From: Phialophora verrucosa
Lineage: Eukaryota; Ascomycota; Eurotiomycetes; Chaetothyriales; Herpotrichiellaceae
Assembly: GCA_002099365.1 (NCBI GenBank)
Contig: MSED01000009.1
Coordinates: forward strand, 620,001 to 684,000
Direction of reading: 5' to 3'
DNA length: 64,000 nucleotides
Below, piece after piece: positions 53,959-63,920 of the stretch; the stretch's first letter is position 1, and each line of letters begins with the position of its first letter. The position numbers and the translations under genes are program-made. The notes beneath the pieces are model-generated. The model ran no database searches. It was given only the letters and a program-made list of their open reading frames with translations, and had not been told where the DNA came from.

Positions 53959-55016
53959 TCACATATCGACAGTCTCCTCGTCTTCGACACCAAAGAGGAC
54001 ACGCATGGGGTCTTGATATTCCATAAAGCCAAGCGAAGGGCGGCAAATTCCATAGCCTAAGAGCCTCTGAGCTTGTGGCGGTAGTCGTTTGGCCTTCTCG
54101 GGAGGCACCATGAGGAACTGGTTCTCAGCAGGGCGATAAATCGGCTTGCATAAGAAGATTCCGACCGTCTCGCGAGCTTGATCTCTGTAAGGCGGTCAGC
54201 AGGAACCCGGATTTGGCTGCTCACTTGATCCTTACTTGGTAGTATTCGCGCCTCCAGCGTGATAGAGATTGCCGACAAAGATAAAGGCATCACCAGGTTC
54301 CAACTCCGCTGGAACTGCTTCATGGTCGTATGGGCAACGGTCTGGACCCCAAAGGTGCGAACCAGGAATCGCAATTGTAGCACCATTTTCAGCCGTTGTT
54401 TTGGTCAAGGCAGTCACACAACCGAGCATCATGGGCATGTCACAATTGCGAGTGTGGTAGTCCCTACAGGAGAGTCAGCTTCCTTCTAACGGCGACACTA
54501 CGCAGCGGATGCCTACCCGTCATCTCTGTGTAGTCCCTGTTGCCTGCCGCCTGGATTCACACGGAAGCCGACAGTTGAGGAGATGATCGGCTTCGCCGTG
54601 ACGGTTTCTTGCCTCTGGCCGGTCCAGTATGTATACGTGGAAGAGATCATCCTGTTTGCCACATTGATGTATGTGGGATTCATGGCCAACTCCACGCACC
54701 CGTCCGACCGAGCAAGCAGACCGGTGGCCCTCTGGGTTGTGTGCGGGAAGAAACCTGAGGCGTCGACGATGTCCGTGTCGAAATAGGGCTTCAGCTCAGA
54801 CTTGATGCGGCCGGCTAGTTCTTTGGAGATGATGTTCTCCACGATAACACCGCCGTCTCGTTCAATGATCTCGACGAGAAGGTCTGTTGTTGTGGCCGGA
54901 TCGTTCGCATCATATCGTGCCAGGGTCGGCTTTTGGACGGCACCAGTGGTGAACTCAGCTCCTTTCTTTGACACGATTGGAGTGTCGACGATGTCCTCGA
55001 CAGCAACCGGAGCCAT
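53959..55016 (-). CDS. Phytanoyl-CoA dioxygenase-family 2-oxoglutarate oxygenase
   Basis: Three exons (55016-54517, 54463-54236, 54184-53959) give 317 residues. Iron ligands are GLHRDD (His163, Asp165) and distal His235 in NLYHAGGANTTK. RETVGIFLCKP holds the likely 2-oxoglutarate-binding region. NPGGRQQGLHRDD and AIPGSHLWGPDR are typical of fungal PhyH proteins such as those in secondary-metabolite and catabolic clusters. The start is uncertain: an in-frame ATG at 55151 would add 45 residues with a weakly basic, presequence-like stretch (LARSQSLANSRRL). The TTATATAA box at 55190-55197 is about 40 nt before that ATG, which would leave almost no leader, so 55016 (MAPVAVEDIVD) is preferred. It is divergent to the permease. 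Confidence 0.87.
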
Positions 55017-56157
55017 CTTGTTTGCTTGAAGTCGGCTCGAATAGGTAATTGGCTTGAAACACACAATGGTATGATAAGGCCACAGTCCGGGTGAGAGTCT
55101 CCGGGAATTGGCCAACGACTGCGAGCGTGCTAAGGGAAAGATCGATTGCATGAAGAAAGGGAGACAGGAATCTAGCGTCTATCATATTCTTATATAATCT
55201 GGCCCGGTCTACCGTGACGTTGTGAACAGCCGCAACTTCTCACCTCTCCTGCCCAGCCCGGAAAAGTGAGCCCCCTAGCCTGGAATCAAGGCACGGAATT
55301 CGCGACGGTTCTCGTAACCTTGCCGTCGTCAGCCGCACGCTCTCCGCATACATCTAAAGACAGCAGGTGAGTTGAGAACAGGAGACATCCCCAGAGGTCC
55401 AGTCAGGAACAGTGTTGGAGAACTGTCGCCAGTATTTCTGGAATGTGATTCCCCAACGGGCTGGTGGATGGAGACGATTCCGAAGCTCGAGGCATATCCA
55501 GATCCACGGTCAGTGTGGCCAGTTCTTGTGGCCAAGAAGGAACTCATGTTGGCTGCTCGATCATCCCCATCTTGGCCTATCAATCCGCGGGTGCCGGCAG
55601 TATAAACTTCTCCATCGACCCCCCTGATCAAGCCTAGATCTGGGAATCTCGGCTCCAGCCAGGGTCCCACAGGGTCTTAGTATTGCCTCCCCATCAAAGA
55701 ACCAAAGAAATCGATTTCACCACACATGGCCGAGGAGAGTATATCTATCCTGCGATAAGGGACGTCTCACAGCATGCGCTTGCGAGTCGGATCTTCGCCG
55801 TTTCACAGACGACCGCCTCGGATCTTATCGTATCCCATATCGGCCTTGAAGACACGTCAGGAATTCTCTGCTCGCATCAGAAAGGGGCGATAAGCGGCGC
55901 TGCACGCCCAGTGAAGGCCACCATTCAACGCCGAATCTCTCAGCCACAGCATGCACATGGCTGAAACCATGATAACTCCCCTTGTCTGTCGTCTAGCCTT
56001 ACGCGGGGGTTGAATAGTCCATGCTGGAAAGAAACAAGCTCATTAACCTAAGCTCAACTCCCTTCAAGAAGTCGGCCATCTTCTGGTTTTTCCTTGTGGC
56101 GGCTGTCCTCAGTAACCTTCCCTGGGTTTGAATACGACAACCTCGGCAGCGACCAAA
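55017..56157. promoter_or_regulatory. Shared divergent promoter with GATA-factor sites
   Basis: 1.14 kb between the dioxygenase and permease starts. HGATAR matches on one or the other strand occur at 55072-55077 (TGATAA), 55752-55757 (CGATAA), 55825-55830 (TTATCG), 55888-55893 (CGATAA) and 55970-55975 (TGATAA). Four of them lie within 225 bp on the permease side. In ascomycetes AreA/Nit2-type GATA factors activate nitrogen-source uptake and catabolic genes through clustered sites of this kind. TTATATAA at 55190-55197 is a TATA candidate for the dioxygenase gene. Confidence 0.5.
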
Positions 56158-58112
56158 ATGAAGGACATGGGGATCGACACCGTGACGGAGGACTTGGACA
56201 ACGTGATGACTCTCGAGGAGGCCAAGTCGGTTAGTAGCGATGATGCCCTCCTCATGTCGATGGGCAAGAAGCCAGAGTTGAAACGAGGTATGGCCTTCCC
56301 CCTCACCGGCATCGGCATCTCCTCGGTGCTAAGGACAACACAGTGTACAATTTCTGGACGCTGTGCGCATACCAGATCATGATCTCTTGCAGCTGGTCAT
56401 GCCTGGTCGTCCTCTACTCGACCATCTTCGACGTCGGCGGGCCCTCTGCCCTTGTCTGGGGCACCCTCTGCGTCGCAGTGGGTCAGACTCTGCTGATGAT
56501 GTCCTTGGCCGAGTACTGCACGATCTGGCCCACAGCCGGCGGGCAACAGTACTACATCCAGGCGGTCGCCACCGGAAAGCTTCGACCCATTCTGTCGTAC
56601 CTCGTCGGCTGGGCTGTCATAGTCGGAGAAATCAGTACTGGATCGAGCTGTGCGCTCAACAGTGCTGCAATCATTGCCTCGTTCGTCGAGGTCACTCATC
56701 CGGACTTTGCATGGCATCCTTGGATGACCTGGATCATTTACACGGCCTTTCTCATCGGCCCGATTGTCATGAACCTGAAGCAGTCGTGGCTCCCCGGAAT
56801 GAACCTCTTCGGCGCCGTCTGGACCATTGCCGGCGGTGTCGCATGGGCGATCGTCTTTGGCATCATGGCACCGAAGCACGATGCCAAATTCATCTTCACC
56901 AAGTTCCTCAACAACTCGGGCTATACCAGCAATGGTTGGGTGTTTATCATGTCCTTTTACTCGCCCATGTATGGCCTCTACGGCACGGATGGCATGATGC
57001 ACCTGGTGGAGGAAATGAAGCATGCGTCTAAGGAAGCCCCTGTGAGTGCTCCCGACTCGTCTCAACGCATGAAATCCAACGGCTGACGTCTCCTAGCGTG
57101 TGATGGTCTGGTCCATGATATTCTGCAGCGTCACCAGCTTCCTCGCCGCGATCATGCTGCTCTGGACCGCTGGAAACTGGGAGGAATATATGCTCGGTAA
57201 GCGACAAGATTTCATACCCATCCGCGACTCCGTGCTTGCTAGGCTAACATTCGCTACCACTCCAGCCTCGCAACCGTACATGAACTGGTGGATGGACATC
57301 TGCAACTCCGTCTACGGCGGCGGCATCTTCTGCGCGCTCATAATGATCGGCCTGAACTTCTTCATCATCGTCGGCACGAACAATGCCGGCTCGCGCCTCG
57401 CCTGGAGTATGGCTCGCGACAAGGCCTTTCCTTACTCCGACTACTTCGCCCACGTCAGCACGAGGTTCCATATCCCCCTGAGGGCGATGGTTGCCATCCT
57501 GGTTGTCGATCTGATCATAGGTGAGCGGTCGCCCACTAGCGGCGTCAGAGAGAGGGATCTCCCCTTATGCTAATGCCACCGATCCAGGCCTCATCGTCCT
57601 AGGCAGCGACCTCGCTTTCGAATCGATCATCTCTGGCGGCGGCGTGACGCTGCAGATTGGCTACGTGACGCCAGTCATCGTGGTATGTTCTCCCGCCCTC
57701 CCTCCGTCCGAGCTGTGACAACCTGGCCGACTTACACGCCCTCGTCTAGGTGCTCATCCGCGGTCGATCCATCCTCCCGCCTCGTCCGAACTTCGACCTC
57801 GGCCGCTGGGGATACCCCATCAACATCATCTCCGTGTGCTGGTCCCTGCTCATCATCGCCATGTATCTCTCTCCGCTGTACGTGCCCGTCACGATCGCGA
57901 CAATCGACTACATGAATTGGAGCTGTCTGATAGTCGGGGCCACGATCCTGTTCCCGGGCATCTATTGGGTCTGGAGGGCCCGGTTCCGGTACATCAAGGA
58001 AGGGAATTCCGTGCTGGAGGACAACGTCGTTTGGATCGACGGGATTCCCGTTGCGGGCAGCGAGGCGTTGAGGGAGGCGGCCATGCATGCTCAGGCCGAG
58101 GAAGTTAAGTGA
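56158..58112 (+). CDS. Amino-acid/choline-type permease (APC family)
   Basis: Six exons (56158-56287, 56344-57041, 57097-57196, 57266-57520, 57588-57682, 57750-58112) give 546 residues. The architecture is that of fungal GABA/choline permeases (Hnm1/Uga4-like): acidic N-terminus, R|VYNFWTLCAYQIMISCSWSC, the signature AEYCTIWPTAGGQQYY, about 12 membrane segments, SFYSPMYGLYGTDGMMHLVEEMKHA, NNAGSRLAWSMARDKAFPYS and a closing WSCLIVGATILFPGIYWVWRA. These carriers import amino acids, GABA, choline or related compounds across the plasma membrane by proton symport. The divergent dioxygenase and GATA sites upstream suggest it brings in the pathway substrate. The first ATG in frame is 56158. All five introns are short, and the joins reproduce conserved segments exactly. 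Confidence 0.9.
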
Positions 58113-58635
58113 CCAACGTGGCGTAACAGGGTTTTCTCTACCCATGTTATGTCCCCTTTCGTTTGAATCATCTAATTACTGTACCGATAGAGGAGCATCG
58201 AGGGAGCTTCAAGGTCGTGGTTTGTAACCGCATCAAGTCCATGGAAGGGGAGTGGAGCGAATCTAGGTATTGTATGTAGACAAAGATCAAATGGTCTACA
58301 CCTGCCTACATAGTATATATGGACTGACAGGACGGCTGTACTCCGCAATTTATAGCATCTACTCGTAATCGTACACCTACAGACACGTATATATCCATCT
58401 TGACTTAGCTTGTGCGCCTCAAAGTTGCAATGCCTCATGTACCACGTATCATGAAATGCCGGAACTTTTACTCTGACAATCAGACAGACATTATCTACTG
58501 TATCTCGCATGTGAAGTGCCGGAACTTTACTCTGAAAATCAGACTGACATCATCTCCTGCATCTCGCATGACATGTTATGTTCTGTTGTCCTATGCTTCG
58601 CTACGTACTTATATACTGAAGAAAAACCTCGGCCA
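58113..58635. other. Convergent intergenic region
   Basis: Between the 3' ends of the permease and the secreted-protein gene. It contains AT-rich sequence (TAGTATATATGG) and a tandem duplication described separately. No gene seen. Confidence 0.45.
58451..58569. repeat. Two-copy imperfect tandem repeat, about 60 bp
   Basis: Units 58451-58510 and 58511-58569 align along their whole length: both run from a GAAxTGCCGGAACTTT core through CAGACxGACAT to a shared TATCTCGCAT/CATCTCGCAT end. They differ by one indel and about eight substitutions. The repeat lies downstream of both flanking genes, so it is outside coding sequence. A recent local duplication is the simplest origin. Confidence 0.8.
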
Positions 58636-59202
58636 TCATAACAAGACAGCAACCCCCAACGTCACTCCCAGCATACCCAGCACATTCACCCCACGCAACG
58701 CCATGGCTGCATTCCCGCTGTTCGCTCCTGTACCGGTATTCTGCGCCTGGGCGGTCCTGAAAGTGGCGCTGGCAACGGTATTCTCGGCGTATGGCTTCGG
58801 CTGGTCCGTCAAGTTCAAGCCTAGAAACAGCGTCTGGGCGCAAAGTTTGGGCAGCGTATCTGCGAAATTGTATTGTTGTTCGCTCGGACAGTTGAGGATA
58901 CAGTTGATGAGGGGGTCGTTGGAAGGGGTGTAGCTCTTGCATTTACATTGGTCAAGGGCCGAGCCGGTCTCGGTGCCGTCGCAGTGGTTCACTATGGGGT
59001 CGGTGGTGATGCAGGCGTCGACGCATTGGCCGTAGAGGGATGTGCTTGTTGGTGTTGTTGACGTCCTGGTCGATGTAGACGTCGTGGAGGTGGAAGATGT
59101 GCGCTGCGGGTTGTTGTTGAACCCTTGGGCTTGTATGGATGGGATGAGGGATGAGAGGAAGAGGAGCAGGAGGAAAGGCAGGGACGTAAGGACGGAGAGC
59201 AT
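58636..59202 (-). CDS. Secreted CFEM-like, probably GPI-anchored protein
   Basis: Single exon, 188 residues from the ATG at 59202. A signal peptide (MLSVLTSLPFLLLLFLSSLI, about 1-25) is followed by a Ser/Thr-rich stretch (about 35-55), a domain with eight cysteines (about 59-125) and a C-terminal small-residue site plus hydrophobic tail (GNAAMALRGVNVLGMLGVTL) typical of GPI addition. The cysteine spacing is C-x3-C-x9-C-x11-C-x-C-x12-C-x3-C-x15-C. This is close to the CFEM pattern except for a longer third loop, with an Asp two residues before the CxC (ALDQCKC). CFEM proteins sit at the fungal cell surface and several bind haem. The frame extends upstream only by a non-ATG start. Confidence 0.75.
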   Translation of the reverse strand: MLSVLTSLPFLLLLFLSSLIPSIQAQGFNNNPQRTSSTSTTSTSTRTSTTPTSTSLYGQCVDACITTDPIVNHCDGTETGSALDQCKCKSYTPSNDPLINCILNCPSEQQYNFADTLPKLCAQTLFLGLNLTDQPKPYAENTVASATFRTAQAQNTGTGANSGNAAMALRGVNVLGMLGVTLGVAVLL

Positions 59203-60066
59203 TCTCAGTTGAGGGCGCAGTGGGCAAGCAAAACAAGCGAAGCAAGCGGAGTGATCGCTCGAACGGTGCGCTGTTGTGTGAAAGTCTGAAAATGACCCGG
59301 ATAGAGATTGATAGAATGAAGGAACAGAAACAGCAACAAAACAAAACAAAACAGCAACAAATCCAAAGCATCCTGCGCCGGTAAGCAATATGAGAGTCCA
59401 TGTCGTGTTGTCTGTTGGTGTTCTGGCTGCGGCTCATTGTCTGACTCAGGCCGGGCATCAGATCCCAATTTTGGAGACGCAAGGCTGTGCTGGGCGGTGC
59501 TCAGTTTTCTCAACCGAGCCAACGAGGCCGCAAGCTCGGAGTGCGATCAATGCGTCCGCCGACATGGGCAATCGTGGTTTGGGCCGTATGAATATGTAGG
59601 CGTTCGCATGATGACTGTGAATGAAGTGTCACCTTGGACTTGGCTCTAGGTGCCCTCAGCGACAGACTGTAGCTGTTGAGTGAAATCCAGAGCTCGATCA
59701 CCGTTCAGCGCCTTCAGGAGGGCCTCATAACTTTGATGGAGTGAGAGTTTATCCACCACCTGGAACAAGGTACTCCGTACAGGATAGTATTTGAAGGGGG
59801 CTGTCCTGCTTGTGGTGACAATGAACAGTAGGTCAGTGGAGCGTGAATTGATGGTGAAGCGATCGTGAGTCTCTAAGAGACAAACAAACCGCGGCTTGGG
59901 CGACTGACTGGCTTTTGTGGTTGGCGGATGGCGGGCCAGCAACCGACGTCATCGCTGTTGAGTTCCAGTCGCGCTCGAAGTTGACCAAGTGGCCCGGGCC
60001 TGCGTCCCTCATCCACTCCTCATCATGAACTGGTGATAGTAGTGCCGTTATATACTCTCAACATTG
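59203..60066. other. Shared divergent promoter, no gene seen
   Basis: Between the starts of the CFEM-like (minus) and ABC1 kinase (plus) genes. It includes an ACAAAACAAAACAAAACAGC low-complexity run (about 59334-59353). Small frames have no recognisable domain. Confidence 0.4.
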
Positions 60067-62151
60067 ATGAGGACGTTCTTCATCTTTGGCCGCTTCTGTG
60101 GCCGAAGACAGTTTCCCTCCTCCCTCTCTCACTTCGGCTTCCGAGTGCGCATTCCCCGTCACCAGCAGTCCTATGCCCGATGGTCCAGAAAATATAGTCT
60201 GAAAGACCCGCGTCAACGGCGCACTCCCACCTTTCTCGCAGCAGCGGCAGCGACTGCCATCTCTCCCGCTGCTTTCGTTCACTTGGGCCAGAACCATGAC
60301 GAGGAAAAGACGGGCGAGATGCACATGCTGGAGATGTCGAGGCAGGAGATCAGCAAAAAGGTTCCCGAGGATGTCCATGGCGTTCGCCGCTTCTACAAGA
60401 CCGTCATATACGTGCTAGATCAATGGGTCTACGAGCCCATAGCTACGAGTTTCCGCTTTCTTCACCTCCTCCTCATCTTCGTCCCCGTCATTGTCACCAT
60501 ACCGGCCGCATTTCTGGGTCCGAGAAGGAAAGATCGCAATGACGAAAGAGTCGGCACCATATGGTGGTATGGATTCCTCGTGAAATCCATGGAGAGAGCT
60601 GGCCCGGCCTTCATCAAGCTAGGTCAGTGGGCCGCCTCCAGGAGCGACATCTTCCCAGCCGAGATGTGCCGGCAGATGTCAGAACTGCATTCCAATGCTC
60701 CTGCTCATCCTCTGCGCCATACGATCAAGACCATCTCCGAAGCATTTGGCGGGAGGACGTTCGACGAAATCTTTGAGGAATTTGACGAGAAACCCTTGGG
60801 TGTGGGCGCCATTGCCCAGGTCTACAAAGCAAGGCTAAAGCCGGATCTCGCAAAACTCGACGATAGTGAACTCGAGGCGTCCGACAATCTCCGACTGAGC
60901 CACCGCATCAAGAAGAACGTTGACGCCCTGGTAAAGTCAAGTCCGCAGAGAGTTCCTTCGGCTTACGTGGCTATCAAGGTACTTCATCCCAAGGTCGAGC
61001 GAACGGTCCGTCGCGATCTCAAAATCATGGCTGTCTTCGCCGCCGTCATCAATGCCATCCCTACCCTGGAGTGGCTTGATCTCCCCAACGAGGTGTACAA
61101 TTTTGGTGGAATGATGCGCTTGCAACTAGATCTTCGCATCGAGGCTGCCAACTTAACCATTCTTCGCAAACATTTCCAGCGGCGCACGACAGCGTGGTTC
61201 CCTTGCCCGTACACCGATTTCACAACCCGTAACGTCCTCGTCGAAGAGTTTGCTCAAGGCATCCCACTGGCAGCGTTCTTGGAGTCTGGAGGTGGCGTGT
61301 TTCAGAAAGATATTGCAAATGAGGGATTGGATGCTTTCTTGCATATGCTCCTAATCGACAATTTTGTCCACGCCGACCTCCATCCCGGCAACATCATGGT
61401 CAACTTCTACAAGCCAACACATCCAGAACTACCCAGTTATCTGTCTCGACAAGATGCATCGCAACCATCGACCGCCTCCGAAATCGATGCCTCCGAGGCG
61501 GTCCTGTCACGCCTGCGGCCACATATTGGCAAAAAGAAGGAATGGCAGGCGGCTCTCGCAGACATTGAAAAGGACGGCTACATCCCGCAGCTGATCTTCA
61601 TCGACACTGGCCTGGTCACGGAATTGAATGCAAAGAACAGGACCAACTTTCTCGATCTCTTCCGGTCTATCGCCGAGTTCGACGGCTATAGAGCCGGCCA
61701 TTTGATGATCGAAAGATGTCGCCAACCTGACGCCGTCATTGATGGCGAAGTCTTTGCTCTGAAGATGCAGCATCTGGTGTTGGCCGTTAAGGGTCAAACA
61801 TTCGCTCTCGGCAACATCAAGATCGGAGACGTGCTATCAGAAGTCCTAGGAATGGTTCGATCTCACCATGTGAGGATGGAGGGCGATTTCGTGAACGTGG
61901 TCATCTCAATCTTGCTGCTCGAGGGTATCGGAAGGACACTGGATCCAGATCTTGACCTATTCAAGAGCGCCTTGCCCATCTTAAGACAGCTGGGATCGTC
62001 AGACCCAGGCGCTGTGTTGAAGAGTTTTAGAGAAGGTGACTTCTCTTTATTGAAGATCTGGGTCGGGCTGGAAGCCAGAAGATTTTTCCAGGCCAGTGCA
62101 GAAAGTGTTGAGATGTGCGTCAAGTATGATCTGCTTAGCCCAAATGTCTGA
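60067..62151 (+). CDS. CQD1: Mitochondrial ABC1/ADCK atypical kinase, Cqd1 (ADCK2) type
   Basis: Single exon, 694 residues. The N-terminus (MRTFFIFGRFCGRR, then HQQSYARWSRKYSLK) is basic and presequence-like. A hydrophobic segment at about 130-150 (FLHLLLIFVPVIVTIPAAFL) may anchor it in the inner membrane. The ABC1 (UbiB) domain shows the diagnostic KxGQ (KLGQ, about 184-187), an Ala-containing nucleotide loop GVGAIAQVYKA, VAIKVLHP, the catalytic-type HADLHPGNIM and FIDTGLV in place of DFG. Yeast Cqd1 (YPL109C) controls coenzyme Q distribution out of mitochondria and membrane architecture. An insertion of about 50 residues separates HADLHPGN from FIDTG. The frame begins at a TTG one codon earlier, so the first ATG, 60067, is taken. 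Confidence 0.88.
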   Translation: MRTFFIFGRFCGRRQFPSSLSHFGFRVRIPRHQQSYARWSRKYSLKDPRQRRTPTFLAAAAATAISPAAFVHLGQNHDEEKTGEMHMLEMSRQEISKKVPEDVHGVRRFYKTVIYVLDQWVYEPIATSFRFLHLLLIFVPVIVTIPAAFLGPRRKDRNDERVGTIWWYGFLVKSMERAGPAFIKLGQWAASRSDIFPAEMCRQMSELHSNAPAHPLRHTIKTISEAFGGRTFDEIFEEFDEKPLGVGAIAQVYKARLKPDLAKLDDSELEASDNLRLSHRIKKNVDALVKSSPQRVPSAYVAIKVLHPKVERTVRRDLKIMAVFAAVINAIPTLEWLDLPNEVYNFGGMMRLQLDLRIEAANLTILRKHFQRRTTAWFPCPYTDFTTRNVLVEEFAQGIPLAAFLESGGGVFQKDIANEGLDAFLHMLLIDNFVHADLHPGNIMVNFYKPTHPELPSYLSRQDASQPSTASEIDASEAVLSRLRPHIGKKKEWQAALADIEKDGYIPQLIFIDTGLVTELNAKNRTNFLDLFRSIAEFDGYRAGHLMIERCRQPDAVIDGEVFALKMQHLVLAVKGQTFALGNIKIGDVLSEVLGMVRSHHVRMEGDFVNVVISILLLEGIGRTLDPDLDLFKSALPILRQLGSSDPGAVLKSFREGDFSLLKIWVGLEARRFFQASAESVEMCVKYDLLSPNV

Positions 62152-63920
62152 AGCAGGTAACGAGTATCAGCATTGTCACTCTGGACACAGCTGGCCGAAG
62201 GGGGCCCCCCTATCGCATTAGCTCTCCGACACCTCAACCCTCCACAGCGGTATCCCACCACCCCGACTTGCCGCTTGACGCCAAGCTAGACTTTCACTGT
62301 TTGAATGCCGGGTGTAGCTTGGGGCGCAAAAGGACATCCCTATGTTCCCGAAAACCTCCAAACTTTCGACGACGGTGCTGTGATTCGTGAAGTTGGATTT
62401 GGCATCTTGTACAAAGGAAAGTCGTTGACGAGTAATGGCACAACAGCGACTATTTTTATAAAGACATTGCGTCGTATCGTCTACTCAATTGTAGCTCGAC
62501 ATGGACTGTACGGTCCATTTTCCACTGCTAGTTGAAGAGCTGGGTTCCGGTACCGAATCACACACCTACGCACATTCTCAACCCTGCAGAGTACTTGGTA
62601 TGTACAAACTCGGTACACCGGCAGCATATGCACCGAAGCGAGCTGCGACAGACCAGATTAGAACCGACCCACGGCTCTCCAAGCTCGTGTGGGCTAAACG
62701 TACTTGACGTTCGACTCGGAGATGCTGACAGCGAAAGCACTTTGATTACGACGCGCTGGTGCGCCGGCCGTCCGAGGCAAGATGGGACTGAACAATTAGC
62801 CGATTGTGATTGCCTGCGATAAGTGCCGTTTGCTTCAACTGCAAAGAGGCAGCCGAGCTTGGACATCAACATCAAAGGCTTTGCATGCCCAGAAATGCTT
62901 AGAGCGAATGGATCAGCTCACTGCATTGTCTGAAAGTGTGCTAAAGCAACGAGAAGCTTTTGCCAGCTTCCAGAATCAGGCGACCGTTCTCTCGCTTATC
63001 AGGTACGAGGTTGCATTCCGCATGCAATTCGGTAGATGTCATGTGCGCTGCCGCAACTGACTTCTTCCGTCCTGCAACACGGCGCAAGAAGCGTTCCCCG
63101 ACAGGAGGCTGGGGTGATACGAGTAGAGTTAGGGGCTGAGATTGGACGGAGCGTTCTCGAACTTTTGCTAGTGGAAGCGCGGAGGGGTAAATTACCATGG
63201 AAAGCCTCCACCCCCGTGGCGTGAAAGTGATGGGGAGGCCGGGGGCGGTGGGTGGTTTTGCGGGGAAAGGGCCACAGTCGACCATGCGGCGACGGACCGG
63301 GGACGGTTTCCACACCGTGGCCAAGGGCTGGAATACCAGCAGACCGCTGGAATGGAGAGGAGTGTTGCTGGGTCTCCCCTTTTATCATTTGCAGCTTTCG
63401 TCTGCACTGCTCCGGCTGGGTGGAGGATATGGTGCTGTTAAGCCATGTGCCAGGTGACCACGACCAACCACAACATTCACCAAGACGCGATCACCTCCCG
63501 CACTCGGAATATACATCATGCGCTCTTGGCTTTCTCCGGCACGTCACCGGTGTATTCCCGTCTAAGCTCTTCTGCCCAGGAATGGGCGCTCACATCAACA
63601 CTCCACAACGTCAGCCCAGCCTGCTTGCCCCAGCTTGATTCCTCCGCCAACACACATACACCAGGGTCTCCAGTGGCCAGCTGGCGGCTGCATTAGCCAT
63701 GATCCCATGGATCATCCCCACGATTTCTGCTTCCATGCGTGGCAAACAGACGGCACCTCGCTTCCACGGGACTGGGAGGGTTGGCCATGTGTAGCTCTGA
63801 GCCCAAGCTCCGGTCTTTAAAAAGGATGACGGGGCCCTGGTCCGTTTGAGACTCCTTCTCCTCTCCTTCCAGCTTGCGACTGTGCGCTTTCAGCTGCCGC
63901 GTTGACAGCTAGACCTCAGA
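62152..63920. other. Gene-poor stretch and promoter of the terminal gene
   Basis: No convincing gene over about 1.8 kb. A plus-strand frame (62806-63060) begins IACDKCRLLQLQ, faintly like the start of a zinc cluster, but the other four cysteines do not follow. TTTAAAAAGG at 63817-63826 is a TATA-like element about 100 bp before the terminal ATG. Confidence 0.4.

Noticed and set aside
62806..63060. Possible Zn2Cys6 gene starting IACDKCR
   Set aside because: Only the first two cysteines of the motif are present and no splice option found by eye supplies the rest.
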